From Streptomyces sp. 130 (GTDB lineage: Bacteria > Actinomycetota > Actinomycetes > Streptomycetales > Streptomycetaceae), in contig NZ_VJNO01000030.1 in assembly GCF_007096885.1 (NCBI RefSeq), positions 23,358 through 87,357 on the forward strand: a stretch of DNA of 64,000 bases. The letters run 5' to 3'. A program made the translations under genes and the position numbers. The notes beneath the pieces are model-generated. The model was not told where the DNA came from, made no database searches, and saw only the letters and a list, made by a program, of their open reading frames with translations. The stretch's first letter is position 1; every line of letters begins with the position of its first letter. This document shows positions 1-11,554 of the stretch, in pieces.

Positions 1-2662
<2,662 letters not shown>

Positions 2663-2745
2663 GCCCCCATACTGGCCCGCCGTCGGGTGATCGCGGAACA
2701 GGGCGGGGAGCGGCGCGCCCCCGACGCGCTGTGCTCCCGGGGTGT

Positions 2746-2765
2746 CCGGCGGTTCAGACCGCCGG
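2746..2765 (-). terminator. Hairpin containing a stop codon
   Basis: A perfect 8-bp stem (CCGGCGGT / ACCGCCGG) has loop TCAG. The loop holds the stop codon of the HEAT-repeat gene, so the terminator overlaps the end of the reading frame. There is no clear U tract, as is usual in Streptomyces. Confidence 0.5.
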
Positions 2766-4172
2766 GTCCGGGCCGATCCTGCTGCGTACCGCCGACTGGA
2801 CCTCGGCCTCCTCGGCGGGGTCGGCGGCGAGGCGGCGCAACCGCTCGGCGACGCGCAGGTCACCGGTCTCGGCGTGGCGGGCCGCGACCTCGCGGGTCGT
2901 CTCCTCGCAGTCCCACAGGCACTCGACGGCGAACCCGGTGGCGAAGGAGGGGTCGGTGGCGGCGAGGGCCCGGGCGGTCCTGCCGCGCAGGTGCGAGGAG
3001 GAGGTCTCCCGGTAGACGTGGCGCAGTACGGGTGCGGCGCAGGTGATGCCGAGCCGCCCGGCGCCGTCCACGAGTGCCCGGAGCCGTGGCGCGTCCGGTC
3101 CGTCGCCGCGTACGGCGTCGCGCAGCGCGCCGAGCACCGCGGGGGCGTCCTGCGGGCCGCCGCGTCCGGCCAGCACGCCGGCGGCGGACGCTCCGAGGGC
3201 GTCGGGCCGGCGGGCCCAGCGCCGGGCGCGCTCCACGGCGTCCTCGCCGCACATGCGCTCGAAGGCGGCGACGGCGGCGTCGGCGACGGTGCCCCGGGGT
3301 TCGGTGGCCGCGGTCTCGATCAGGTCGAGCACGGCGGGGTCGCGGACCTCGGCGGCCAGATAGTGGAGGGCGGCGCAGCGGGCGGCGTCGGGTCCGCTGC
3401 GGGCGGCCTCGACGATCTCGGCCCGGTCCTCGGGGCCCGCGACGGCGGCGAGGCAGCGGGCGGCGGGCACGTGGAGGAGGCTGCCGCGCTCAAGACCCTG
3501 CCGGGCCCAGTCGAAGACCGCCTGGACGCTCCAGCCGGGCCGGGGGCCGCCGGGGCGCATCTGGCGCTGCCAGCGGTCGAAGGAGCCCTGCTCGGAGGCG
3601 GCCCGGACGCGGGCGCCGACCGCCTCGCGCGGGTCGTCGGCCCACAGGCGCCAGGGGCGGGGCTCGTAGGCGTCCCGTACGGTCGCGGCCAGCTCGGCGC
3701 GGCCTTCGGGGTCGTCGGGGAAACGGGCGAGCACGGGCTCGGCGAGGGAGCGGAGTCCGGCGTCGTCGTCGCGCAGGGCCAGCTCGTCCAGGGCCCAGGC
3801 CCAGTTGGAGCCGGTCGCGGCGTAGCGCCGCAGCAGGGCGAGGGCGTCGCCGCGCCCGTAGGAGGCGAGGTGGCCGAGGACGGACAGGGCGAGGCCGGTC
3901 CGCGAGTCCTCGGTGTCGAGGTGGTCCTCGGGGTCGGTCAGGTGCCGCTCGATCTCCTCGACACCGCCGTCGAGGTCGAGGTAGAGGCGCGCGTAGTAGA
4001 GGGAGCGGTTCTCCACCTGCCAGTCGTGGCGGGGGTCGCTCAGGACGCAGTGGTTGAGCGCGGCCAGGGCCTCGGGGCGCGGTGCGGCGAGCGCGTGGAG
4101 CGTGCCGTCGCCGCGGCCTCTCTGGAGCAGGCCGAGCAGGGTGCCGCTCGGCGCTATGAACGGATCGAACAT
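2754..4172 (-). CDS. HEAT-repeat domain protein
   Basis: A 472-residue, Ala/Leu/Arg-rich protein made of successive paired-helix units of about 30 residues. Examples are the stretches around DPAVLDLIETAATEPRG and DAPAVLGALRDAVRGDG, which fit HEAT or PBS-lyase-like repeats. No signal peptide, membrane segment or catalytic motif is visible, so a cytoplasmic scaffold or binding protein is likely. It is a recognisable Streptomyces family without assigned function. A short ORF with three consecutive cysteine codons lies 92 nt upstream and might control its translation. The reading frame is supported by strong third-position GC bias and the start MFDPFIAPSG. Confidence 0.8.
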   Translation of the reverse strand: MFDPFIAPSGTLLGLLQRGRGDGTLHALAAPRPEALAALNHCVLSDPRHDWQVENRSLYYARLYLDLDGGVEEIERHLTDPEDHLDTEDSRTGLALSVLGHLASYGRGDALALLRRYAATGSNWAWALDELALRDDDAGLRSLAEPVLARFPDDPEGRAELAATVRDAYEPRPWRLWADDPREAVGARVRAASEQGSFDRWQRQMRPGGPRPGWSVQAVFDWARQGLERGSLLHVPAARCLAAVAGPEDRAEIVEAARSGPDAARCAALHYLAAEVRDPAVLDLIETAATEPRGTVADAAVAAFERMCGEDAVERARRWARRPDALGASAAGVLAGRGGPQDAPAVLGALRDAVRGDGPDAPRLRALVDGAGRLGITCAAPVLRHVYRETSSSHLRGRTARALAATDPSFATGFAVECLWDCEETTREVAARHAETGDLRVAERLRRLAADPAEEAEVQSAVRSRIGPDPAV

Positions 4173-4264
4173 GGGGAAAGCCTCACATCAAGCTGTCGAC
4201 GCGACCGGACTGTGCAGTTCCATGTGCTCCGGGGCGAGCACTGGGGCGAGCCCTGGGGGCTGTC

Positions 4265-4321
4265 TCAGGCCGCGCAGCAACATGACGCGCCGATCGCCGT
4301 CTTCTGCCTGGTGTAGAGCAT
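4265..4321 (-). CDS. Candidate 18-residue upstream ORF with Cys-Cys-Cys
   Basis: ATG at 4321 reads MLYTRQKTAIGASCCCAA then TGA. GAGG lies 9 nt before the ATG and AGGAAG sits immediately before it. The ORF stops 92 nt upstream of the HEAT-repeat gene on the same strand. Poly-cysteine upstream ORFs that sense cysteine supply through ribosome stalling are known from mycobacteria, and this resembles them in composition. That function is inference; a chance ORF cannot be excluded. Nothing else in 4173-4417 looks like a gene. Confidence 0.35.
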   Translation of the reverse strand: MLYTRQKTAIGASCCCAA

Positions 4322-4417
4322 CTTCCTCTGCCTCTCGTCGGTTGGCCCGGATCGGGCCCGCGACGTCATGATGACCCAGCCATTTCGCCACCGCGACCAC
4401 ATTTACGGCGTACCCGT

Positions 4418-4810
4418 TCAACGGGCTCCGAAGAGTTCCAGCAGGTCGTCCTTGCCGAACATGCGGGCGGTGTCGATCGCGGAGGGCGTTCCGGCGGCCG
4501 GATCGGCGCCCGCGTCGAGGAGGGCGCGGATCACCGTTTCCTCGCCCTTGAAGACGGCTCCGGCGAGGGGGGTCTGGCCGCGGTCGTTGGCCCGGCCCGG
4601 GTCGGCGCCGCGGGCGGCGAGCGCGGCGACCGCGGGGGCGTGACCGTGGTAGGCGGCGAGCATCAGCAGCGAGTCGCCCCGGTCGTTGGTGAGGTTGGCG
4701 GGCACTCCGGCGTCCACGTAGGCGGCCAGCGCGTCGGCGTCGCCGGCGCGTGCCAGGTCGAACACCTTGGAGGCCAGCTCCACGACCTCGGGATCGGGGA
4801 CGTCGCTCAT
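4418..4810 (-). CDS. Ankyrin-repeat protein
   Basis: A 130-residue protein with about three ankyrin units: DADALAAYVDAGVPANLTNDRGDSLL, then HAPAVAALAARGADPG, then EETVIRALLDAGADPAAGTP. The start MSDVPDPEV at 4810 is preceded by GGAAGGCGGA. An in-frame GTG farther upstream (4864) has no better ribosome site. It probably acts as a small cytoplasmic protein-protein interaction module, and the partner is unknown. It is transcribed toward the HEAT-repeat gene but separated by about 245 bp, so the two need not form an operon. Confidence 0.85.
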   Translation of the reverse strand: MSDVPDPEVVELASKVFDLARAGDADALAAYVDAGVPANLTNDRGDSLLMLAAYHGHAPAVAALAARGADPGRANDRGQTPLAGAVFKGEETVIRALLDAGADPAAGTPSAIDTARMFGKDDLLELFGAR

Positions 4811-5052
4811 CGGGGTTCCGCCTTCCTTGACCGTTCGGGCCGCGTCGGCGGCCGGGACGTGCACGGCGGGGGCCGTGCGAGTGAACCGACAGGGTACTGC
4901 CCCTACGGGCGCATGATCAGGCCCGGGCTTCGCCTCGGCCGATCGAGTGGATAATCACCCTTTTCACCCGGTTGCGCCTTTTATCCTACGGATACTTGGG
5001 GTGAGCCTGGAAGGACTCATGGTGACCGTCCCCTCCAACCAGGAGAACACTC

Positions 5053-5247
5053 ATGATCCTTTCCATGTCCGGCGTCGTCATCCTCGGCATCATCGTCTTC
5101 CTGTTCTTCAGGAAGGACGGCCTCAAGGCGTCGCACGCCCTCGTCACCGCCCTGTTCGGCTTCTACCTGGCCGGGACCGCCATCGCACCGAGCATCACCG
5201 CGGGCGGAGCGAGCCTGGCCGGACTGCTGGGCGGGATCAAGTTCTGA
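5053..5247 (+). CDS. smeA: SmeA, small sporulation membrane protein
   Basis: A 64-residue, very hydrophobic protein. Two membrane segments (about residues 4-19 and 28-46) are separated by the short charged loop FRKDGLKAS, and a glycine-rich tail ends in GGIKF. Size, composition and position directly before an FtsK-like gene match S. coelicolor SmeA, which localises to sporulation septa and recruits SffA. The ribosome site is CAGGAGAAC, 6-7 nt before the ATG. It forms an operon with sffA, 37 nt downstream. Assignment rests on recalled family features plus synteny. Confidence 0.85.
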   Translation: MILSMSGVVILGIIVFLFFRKDGLKASHALVTALFGFYLAGTAIAPSITAGGASLAGLLGGIKF

Positions 5248-5284
5248 CCCTCCGCCTCCGCACCGACCCCTTCAGGAGACAGAC

Positions 5285-6874
5285 GTGGCCAGGCGACCAC
5301 TCCCCCGCATTCTGAGCAGCGGCAGCGCTTCGATCACTCGCAGTCGAGAGTTCGCGCGCACGGCCGCCGACAGCGCCACCGATGTGCTTCATCCGCTGAT
5401 CACGCTCACACGTGGTCTGCGGCTGCTGGCCGGCGCAGGACGGCAGAGGTGGGCCGCGACGCCCAAGGACCGGCGTGGACCCACGCTGTTCCTCGTCGCG
5501 GCCTGCGTACTCGTGGTCGCGCTCATCCCGTACGGGCCGCTGCTGGCCCTCGTCACGGTGATGGGCGCAGCCGCGTGGAAGGGACGGGACCGCACCCCCG
5601 TCAGGACCGGCCCGGACGAGGCGGAGACCGCCCGGCTGCGGGCCCTGTACGAGGCCCTCGTGCCGTACTTCGCGACGGCCGACGACCCCAGCCCGCTGTA
5701 CAGCCACGGCGGCGAGTGGGAGAAGGCCTTCAGCGGCTACGAGTTCGACGGCGACGGCCGCGTCTCGCGCCTCCAGGTCGCCTATCCGGCGTACTTCACC
5801 GACAGCGAGCCCGAGTCCCGGGCCCGGATCGAACAGCTGCTGCACGCCAAGTCGGGGCGTGGCCGGGAGTACCGGTTCAGCTGGGACGAGGAGGGCAACC
5901 GGCTCGGGATGAGCGTCCTCGACGCCCTGCCGACCTCGCTCACCGCCCAGCGCTTCGTCACCGCCCCCGGGGAGACCGTCCTCGGCTTCACGGACGAGGA
6001 CGCCGTCCGGCGCACCCTCCCGGTGAGCGACGACGCCGGCACCCGGGACGCGCCCGGCGTCGTCTGGCGCACCGGCCCCCGCTCCACCGAACCGCACCTG
6101 CTCGTCGCCGGGCAGCCCGGCAGCGGCACCACCACCCTGCTGCGGTCCATCGCCCTCCAGGCGCTCCAGCAGGGCGACATCCTCATCGTGGAGGGCAGCG
6201 GGACCGGCGAGTACGCCTGCTTCACCGGGCGCGAGGGCGTCCTGGCCGTCGAGTGCGGCCCCGCCGGCGCGCTCTCCACCCTGGAGTGGGCGGCCAACGA
6301 GACGGAGCGCCGGCTGATCGAGGCGAACCGCGCCCGGCAGGCCGGGGACCCGGTCCCCGAGGACCTGACGCGCCCGCTCTGGATTCTGCTGGACCGGCCG
6401 AGCGCGCTCGCCCGGCCGGCCGGCGACGGGACGCCCGACGCGCGTGAACTGCTCCAGATCCCGCTGCGGCACGGCCGCGCCGCGGGCGTCGTCGTGGTGC
6501 TGGCCGAGGCGTTCGACCACCTCGACGGCCTCGGCGACACCGTCCGGACCCACACCAGGGCCCGGGTGGTGCTCGGCGACTGCACGGCCGGGCAGATCGA
6601 GTCGGTGCTCGGCACCGGACCGCACACCACCCCGCCGCCGGATGTGCCGGCCGGCCGCGGCTACGCCCGGTTCGGCGCCGGTCCGGTCCTGCGCATCCAG
6701 GTCCCGGCCACCCCCGACCCGTACGACGACGCCACCAGCGAGGCGCAGCGCGCGGCGGTGCTGAGCCTGCTGCCGGAGCGGCGCACCGCGGTGGAGGCGG
6801 GGGCACCGCAGCCGGCGCCGGTGGAGGCGGTGGCGGCGCCGGCCGGGCTGGAGGCCGTGGCCGTCGGCGACTGA
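5285..6874 (+). CDS. sffA: SffA, SpoIIIE/FtsK-like membrane protein (degenerate P-loop)
   Basis: A 529-residue protein starting at GTG 5285 behind CAGGAGAC. One or two membrane segments occupy about residues 67-97, followed by a cytoplasmic FtsK/SpoIIIE-type region. In Streptomyces SffA is targeted to sporulation septa by SmeA and contributes to chromosome segregation and spore maturation. The P-loop reads GQPGSGTTT at about 276-284: the lysine expected after GSG is threonine. The Walker B position reads LWILLDRP (about 365-372), with arginine where glutamate is usual. ATP hydrolysis may therefore be weak or absent. No gamma domain for KOPS reading is apparent. It is the second gene of the smeA-sffA operon. 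Confidence 0.85.
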   Translation: MARRPLPRILSSGSASITRSREFARTAADSATDVLHPLITLTRGLRLLAGAGRQRWAATPKDRRGPTLFLVAACVLVVALIPYGPLLALVTVMGAAAWKGRDRTPVRTGPDEAETARLRALYEALVPYFATADDPSPLYSHGGEWEKAFSGYEFDGDGRVSRLQVAYPAYFTDSEPESRARIEQLLHAKSGRGREYRFSWDEEGNRLGMSVLDALPTSLTAQRFVTAPGETVLGFTDEDAVRRTLPVSDDAGTRDAPGVVWRTGPRSTEPHLLVAGQPGSGTTTLLRSIALQALQQGDILIVEGSGTGEYACFTGREGVLAVECGPAGALSTLEWAANETERRLIEANRARQAGDPVPEDLTRPLWILLDRPSALARPAGDGTPDARELLQIPLRHGRAAGVVVVLAEAFDHLDGLGDTVRTHTRARVVLGDCTAGQIESVLGTGPHTTPPPDVPAGRGYARFGAGPVLRIQVPATPDPYDDATSEAQRAAVLSLLPERRTAVEAGAPQPAPVEAVAAPAGLEAVAVGD

Positions 6875-6893
6875 ACGCGTGGCGGCGGCAGAG

Positions 6894-6920
6894 GCGGGCC
6901 CGGCAGCGCGCCGGGCCCGC
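6894..6920. terminator. Bidirectional terminator between sffA and the MocR gene
   Basis: An 11-bp stem GCGGGCCCGGC / GCCGGGCCCGC with a 5-nt loop lies in the 70-bp gap between convergent genes, so it can serve both. Confidence 0.6.
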
Positions 6921-6944
6921 TCGGGTGCCGGGCCCCCGCGCCGT

Positions 6945-8444
6945 TCACGCCACGAAGGTGCGCGGCGCCTCCGAGCCCGCCCCCGCGCCCGCGCCGACCA
7001 GCCGCGCGGCCCGGGCCAGCCGCTGGGCCGCCTCGTCCGCGACCGGGCCGCCGACCGTGAACGGCAGCCGTACGTAGCCCTCGAAGGCGCCGTCCACCCC
7101 GAAGCGGGGCCCGGACGGCACGCGCACCCCGACACCTTCCCCGGCGACCGCGAGCCGGGAGCCGGAGAGGCCGCCGGTGCGCACCCAGAGCGTGAGCCCG
7201 CCGCCGGGCACGGAGAACTCCCACTCCGGCAGCTCCCGGCGCACGGCGGCGACGAGCGCGTCGCGGTTCTCCCGGGCCTGTTCCCGCCGCAGCCGCACGG
7301 CCTCCTCCCAGCCGCCGGTGCGCATCAGCCAGTTCACCGCGAGCTGTTCGAGGACGGGGGTGCCCATGTCGGCGTACGCGCGGGCGGCCACCAGACTGCG
7401 GATCACGTCGGGCGCCGCCCGCACCCAGCCGATCCGCATACCGGCCCAGAACGCCTTGCTGGCCGAGCCCACGGTCAGGACCGTGCTGCCGGCCGGGTCG
7501 AACGCGCAGACCGGGCGCGGCATCACCACGTCCTCGTCGAGGTGCAGTTCCCGCATCGTCTCGTCGACCACCAGGACCGTGCCGGCCGAGCGGGCGGCGT
7601 CCACCAGCGCGCGGCGGCGCCCCTCGTCGGCCAGCGCCCCGGTCGGGTTGTGGAAGTCCGCGACGACGTATCCCAGCCGGGGCGCGGCGTCCCGCAGGAC
7701 CTGGCGCCACCGGTTCAGGTCCCAGCCGCCGAGCCCCTCCTCCATGGCCACCGGCACCAGCCGGGCGCCCGCCTCGCGCATCAGCTGGAGGATGTTGGCG
7801 TAGCTCGGGGACTCCACCGCGATGCGTTCGCCGCGTCCGGCGAAGAGGTGGCAGATGGCGTCGATGGCGCCCATCGCGCCGGTGGTGACCATGATCTGCT
7901 CGGGCATGGTCGGGATGCCGTCGGCGGTGTAGCGGTCGGCGATCATCCGGCGGAGCGCGGGCAGCCCGGCGGGGTAGTCGCCGTGCGTGTGGGCGTACGG
8001 GGGCAGCTCCTCCAGGGCGCCCTGGACGGCCTTGGTCAGCCAGGGCTCGGGGGCCGGCAGCGAGGCGCAGCCCAGGTCGATCATGGAGCCCAGGGCCTCG
8101 GGCGGCAGGGGTTCCAGGCCCCGGGCGGGCAGCGGGTTGCCCGCCGGGACCGCCGTCCAGCTGCCCGCGCCGCGCCGGGACTCCAGGAAGCCCTCGGACC
8201 GCAGCGCCTCGTAGGCGGCGGCGACCGTGGTGCGGCTGACGGCGAGGGCGAGGGCGAGCTCGCGTTCGGCGGGGAGGCGGGCGGCGACCGCGACCCGGCC
8301 CTCCAGGACGAGCAGCCGGATGCCGTCGGCGAGGGCGCGGTAGGCGGGCGGGCGGCGGGTGCCCGGGCCGGCCGGCCGGCGCTGCTGGGCCTGGAGCTGC
8401 CGGGCCAGCTGGGCCGCGCCGACCGCCGAAGTCCACTGCGCCAT
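6945..8444 (-). CDS. MocR/GntR-type PLP-dependent regulator (YczR-like)
   Basis: A 499-residue fusion of an N-terminal GntR winged helix (about 35-95, including RLPAERELALALAVSRTTV) and a fold-type I aminotransferase domain. PLP-site features are visible: HNPTG at 265-269, the VVDET aspartate near 294, and SASK with the Schiff-base lysine near 330. The start MAQWTSAVGA at 8444 is preferred over an upstream extension that runs through the divergent promoter. MocR proteins usually sense PLP or related amines. Divergence from a yczE gene across an inverted repeat points to control of yczE and of itself. Confidence 0.9.
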   Translation of the reverse strand: MAQWTSAVGAAQLARQLQAQQRRPAGPGTRRPPAYRALADGIRLLVLEGRVAVAARLPAERELALALAVSRTTVAAAYEALRSEGFLESRRGAGSWTAVPAGNPLPARGLEPLPPEALGSMIDLGCASLPAPEPWLTKAVQGALEELPPYAHTHGDYPAGLPALRRMIADRYTADGIPTMPEQIMVTTGAMGAIDAICHLFAGRGERIAVESPSYANILQLMREAGARLVPVAMEEGLGGWDLNRWRQVLRDAAPRLGYVVADFHNPTGALADEGRRRALVDAARSAGTVLVVDETMRELHLDEDVVMPRPVCAFDPAGSTVLTVGSASKAFWAGMRIGWVRAAPDVIRSLVAARAYADMGTPVLEQLAVNWLMRTGGWEEAVRLRREQARENRDALVAAVRRELPEWEFSVPGGGLTLWVRTGGLSGSRLAVAGEGVGVRVPSGPRFGVDGAFEGYVRLPFTVGGPVADEAAQRLARAARLVGAGAGAGSEAPRTFVA

Positions 8445-8465
8445 GAAAATCAGTCCACCTTCCTC

Positions 8466-8492
8466 GGATTGGCCATGGTTGGCGGCCGATCC
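8466..8492. promoter_or_regulatory. Inverted repeat between MocR and yczE
   Basis: GGATTGGCC and GGCCGATCC form a 9-bp inverted repeat (8 of 9 matching) separated by 9 bp. It lies in the 102-bp divergent gap and is a candidate MocR operator. Confidence 0.45.
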
Positions 8493-8546
8493 CCTGCCAC
8501 AGGGTGACACGGAGCGGTCCAACACCACCACCTCAGGGGGCACCCC

Positions 8547-9188
8547 TTGTCCAAGACCCTCACGCGCCGGCTGGTCCAGCTGTACGCGGGTCTCGCGCTG
8601 TACGGGGCGAGCTCGGCCCTGCTGGTCGTCGCCGGCCTCGGCCTGGAGCCGTGGGGAGTGCTGCACCAGGGCCTCGCCGAGCGCACCGGGATCAGCATCG
8701 GCGTGGTCTCGATCATCGTCGGCGCGATCGTGCTGCTGCTGTGGATTCCGCTGCGGCAGCGGCCGGGGCTGGGCACGGTGTCCAACGTGTTCGCCGTGGG
8801 CATCGCGATGGACGGCACGCTCGCCGTGGTCCCCGAGGCGCACGGCCCGGTGGCACGGGCCGGGCTGATGGCGGCGGGGATCGTGCTGAACGGCGTGGCG
8901 ACGGGGCTCTACATCAGCGCCCGGTTCGGCCCGGGGCCCCGGGACGGCCTGATGACCGGGCTGCACGGGCGGACCGGCTGGTCGATCCGGCTGGTGCGCA
9001 CGGCGATCGAGATCGCCGTCGTGGTCACCGGGTTCCTGCTGGGCGGTTCCCTCGGCGCGGGCACGGTCCTGTACGCCCTGGCCATCGGTCCGCTGGCCCA
9101 GGTCTTCCTGCGGGTCTTCGCGATCCCCGGGGAAGGGGCCCCCGCGGCCGGGACGTCCGCGTCCCGGCGGTCCATACTGCGGCGGTGA
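8547..9188 (+). CDS. yczE: YczE/YitT-family integral membrane protein
   Basis: A 213-residue membrane protein of about five helices, with the conserved YczE signatures LYGASSALLVVAGLGLEPWGVLHQGLAER and FGPGPRDGLMTGL spread across it. It starts at TTG 8547 after CAGGGGG. Members of this family sit next to MocR regulators in many bacteria; a transport role is suspected, not proven. The stop overlaps the GTG of the phosphodiesterase gene (GTGA), so the two are probably co-translated. Confidence 0.88.
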   Translation: MSKTLTRRLVQLYAGLALYGASSALLVVAGLGLEPWGVLHQGLAERTGISIGVVSIIVGAIVLLLWIPLRQRPGLGTVSNVFAVGIAMDGTLAVVPEAHGPVARAGLMAAGIVLNGVATGLYISARFGPGPRDGLMTGLHGRTGWSIRLVRTAIEIAVVVTGFLLGGSLGAGTVLYALAIGPLAQVFLRVFAIPGEGAPAAGTSASRRSILRR

Positions 9189-9949
9189 CTTCCGAACGCC
9201 ACCCCTATCTGGACCATCCCGCTCCGCTCGCGTTCGCCCACCGGGGCGGGGCGGCGGACGGCACCGAGAACACGACGGCCGCCTTCCGCCGCGCCGCCGA
9301 CGCCGGGTACCGCTACTTCGAGACCGATGTGCACGCGTCGGCGGACGGCCGGCTCATCGCCTTCCACGACGCCACGCTGGACCGGGTGACGGACGCCCGG
9401 GGCCGCCTGGCGGAGCTGCCGTGGAGCGAGATACGCCGGGCCCGGGTCGCCGGGCGCGAGCCGCTGCCGCTCTTCGAGGAGCTGCTGGAGACGTTCCCCG
9501 AGGCCCGGTGGAACGTGGACGTCAAGGCGGAGGCCGCACTCGGACCGCTCCTGGAGCTGATCCGGGCGACGGGCGCCTGGGACCGGGTGTGCGTCGGCTC
9601 GTTCTCCGAGGCCCGGGTCGCCAGGGCGCACCGGCTGGCCGGCCCGCGCCTGGCGACCTCGTACGGCGTGCGCGGGGTGCTCGGCCTGCGGCTGCGCTCG
9701 TACGGCATCCCGGCCGCGCTGCGCGCCGGAGCGGTGTGCGCGCAGGTGCCGGAGAGCCGGAACGGCATCAGGGTCGTCGACCGCCGCTTCGTGCGCGAGG
9801 CCCACGCGCGGGGGCTCCAGGTGCATGTGTGGACGGTGAACGAACCGGAGCGGATGGCCGCTCTGCTGGACCTCGGGGTGGATGGCATCATGACCGATCA
9901 CATCGAGACGCTGCGCACGGTGCTGAGCGAGCGGGGGGCCTGGGCCTGA
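9185..9949 (+). CDS. Glycerophosphodiester phosphodiesterase (GDPD)
   Basis: A 254-residue cytoplasmic TIM-barrel enzyme that hydrolyses glycerophosphodiesters to glycerol-3-phosphate and an alcohol. Visible catalytic and metal ligands are HRGG with ENT (about 18-29), ETDVH, FHD and DVKAE, and the C-terminal signature HVWTVNE...DGIMTD is present. It starts at GTG 9185, overlapping the yczE stop. There is no signal peptide, unlike secreted GDPDs, so it likely recycles internal phospholipid headgroups. Confidence 0.93.
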   Translation: MTSERHPYLDHPAPLAFAHRGGAADGTENTTAAFRRAADAGYRYFETDVHASADGRLIAFHDATLDRVTDARGRLAELPWSEIRRARVAGREPLPLFEELLETFPEARWNVDVKAEAALGPLLELIRATGAWDRVCVGSFSEARVARAHRLAGPRLATSYGVRGVLGLRLRSYGIPAALRAGAVCAQVPESRNGIRVVDRRFVREAHARGLQVHVWTVNEPERMAALLDLGVDGIMTDHIETLRTVLSERGAWA

Positions 9950-10000
9950 CCCGCCACCGGCCGGACGGGCGTCTTCACGGGGAGATTTCCAGGGGGCGCC

Positions 10001-11368
10001 ATGACGGCCGGGACCACAGACACCGCCGGGCCGGCCGAGGACGCGGCCGGGCCGGCCGCGCGGCGCAGGGAGCAGCGCGGCTGGTATTTCTACGACTTCG
10101 CGTGCTCCGTCTACTCGACGAGCGTCGTCACGGTCTTCCTCGGCCCGTATCTGACCTCGGTCGCCAAGGCCGCCGCGGACCCCGACGGCTTCGTCCACCC
10201 GCTCGGCATCCCGGTGCGCGCCGGATCGCTGTTCGCGTACGCGGTGTCGGCCTCGCTCGTGCTGGCGATCGTCCTGATGCCCGTGGTGGGCGCGGCGGCC
10301 GACCGTCCGGGCCGCAAGACGCCGCTCCTCGCGGCGACGGCGTACCCCGGCGCCGCGGCGACGACCGCCATGTTCTTCCTGGACGGGCACCGCTATCTGC
10401 TCGGCGCCTTCCTGCTCATCGTGGCGAACGCCGCCACGGCGGTCGCGATGATGGTCTACAACTCCTACCTGCCGCAGATCGCGGAGCCCGGGGAGCGCGA
10501 CGACGTCTCCTCGCGGGGGTGGGCCTTCGGCTACACCTCCGGGGCGCTGGTCCTCGTGCTGAATCTGGTCCTGTACTCGGGCCACGACTCCTTCGGGCTC
10601 TCCGAGTCCGAGGCGGTACGGATCTGCCTGGCGTCGGCGGGCGTGTGGTGGGGCGTCTTCACCGTCATCCCGCTGCGCCGGCTGCGCGACCGCCGGGTGG
10701 CGCCGGGCGTCCGGGGTGCCGCGCCGGGCTCGGGGTGGCGGCAGCTGCGGGCGACGCTGGCGGACATGCGGCGCCATCCGCTGACCCTGTCCTTCCTGCT
10801 CGCCTACCTCGTCTACAACGACGGCGTGCAGACCGTGATCTCGCAGGCTTCGGTGTACGGCTCCGAGGAGCTGGGCCTCGGCCAGTCGACGCTGATCACG
10901 GCCGTGCTGCTGGTGCAGGTGCTCGCGGTGGCCGGGGCGCTGGCGATGGGCCGCACGGCGCGGGTGTACGGCGCGAAGCGCACGATCCTGGGCTCGCTGG
11001 CGGTGTGGACGCTGATCCTGGTCGCCGGGTACTTCCTGCCGGCCGGGTCGCCCGTCTTCTTCTATGTGCTGGCGGCGGCGATCGGCCTGGTGCTGGGCGG
11101 CAGCCAGGCGCTGTCGCGCTCCCTGTTCTCGCACCTGGTGCCGCGCGGCAAGGAGGCCGAGTACTTCTCGGCGTACGAGATGAGCGACCGCGGCCTGAGC
11201 TGGCTGGGGCCCCTGGTGTTCGGTCTCGCCTACCAGCTGACCGGCAGCTACCGGGACGCGATCATCTCGCTGGTGGTCTTCTTCGTCGTGGGTTCGGTGC
11301 TGCTCGCGCGCGTCCCGCTCAGGCGGGCGGTGGCTGCGGCGGGAAACCCCGTGCCCGAGCGGATTTAG
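10001..11368 (+). CDS. MFS transporter, UMF1/Atg22-like family
   Basis: A 455-residue protein with about 12 membrane helices. The N-terminal signature RGWYFYDFACSVYSTSVVTVFLGPYL is typical of the UMF1 (vacuole effluxer Atg22-like) family. The loop ADRPGRK between helices 2 and 3 is the usual MFS loop. Eukaryotic Atg22 exports amino acids, but bacterial substrates are unknown. ATG 10001 follows AGGGGGCGCC. It sits 51 bp after the GDPD gene and may share its transcript. Confidence 0.88.
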   Translation: MTAGTTDTAGPAEDAAGPAARRREQRGWYFYDFACSVYSTSVVTVFLGPYLTSVAKAAADPDGFVHPLGIPVRAGSLFAYAVSASLVLAIVLMPVVGAAADRPGRKTPLLAATAYPGAAATTAMFFLDGHRYLLGAFLLIVANAATAVAMMVYNSYLPQIAEPGERDDVSSRGWAFGYTSGALVLVLNLVLYSGHDSFGLSESEAVRICLASAGVWWGVFTVIPLRRLRDRRVAPGVRGAAPGSGWRQLRATLADMRRHPLTLSFLLAYLVYNDGVQTVISQASVYGSEELGLGQSTLITAVLLVQVLAVAGALAMGRTARVYGAKRTILGSLAVWTLILVAGYFLPAGSPVFFYVLAAAIGLVLGGSQALSRSLFSHLVPRGKEAEYFSAYEMSDRGLSWLGPLVFGLAYQLTGSYRDAIISLVVFFVVGSVLLARVPLRRAVAAAGNPVPERI

Positions 11369-11554
11369 ACGTTGAAGTAAAAGGCCGGTAGTGTACGCCT
11401 TTGGCCTGCCCCGGGTGACCGTAACGGCGAGTGGAACTTGGCGAACCGTTGGGTGACAACTTCCGTCAAAGGTGACAAACCGGGTATGGGCGGGTACTTG
11501 AACCCTGGGAAACCTGAAAATCAGCGGTTCGACGGGCGACGCATGACCGGCAAC

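Noticed and set aside
4188..4421. 77-codon minus-strand ORF overlapping the poly-Cys upstream ORF in another frame
   Set aside because: No ribosome site and no conserved look; the shorter Cys-rich ORF has a better start and context.
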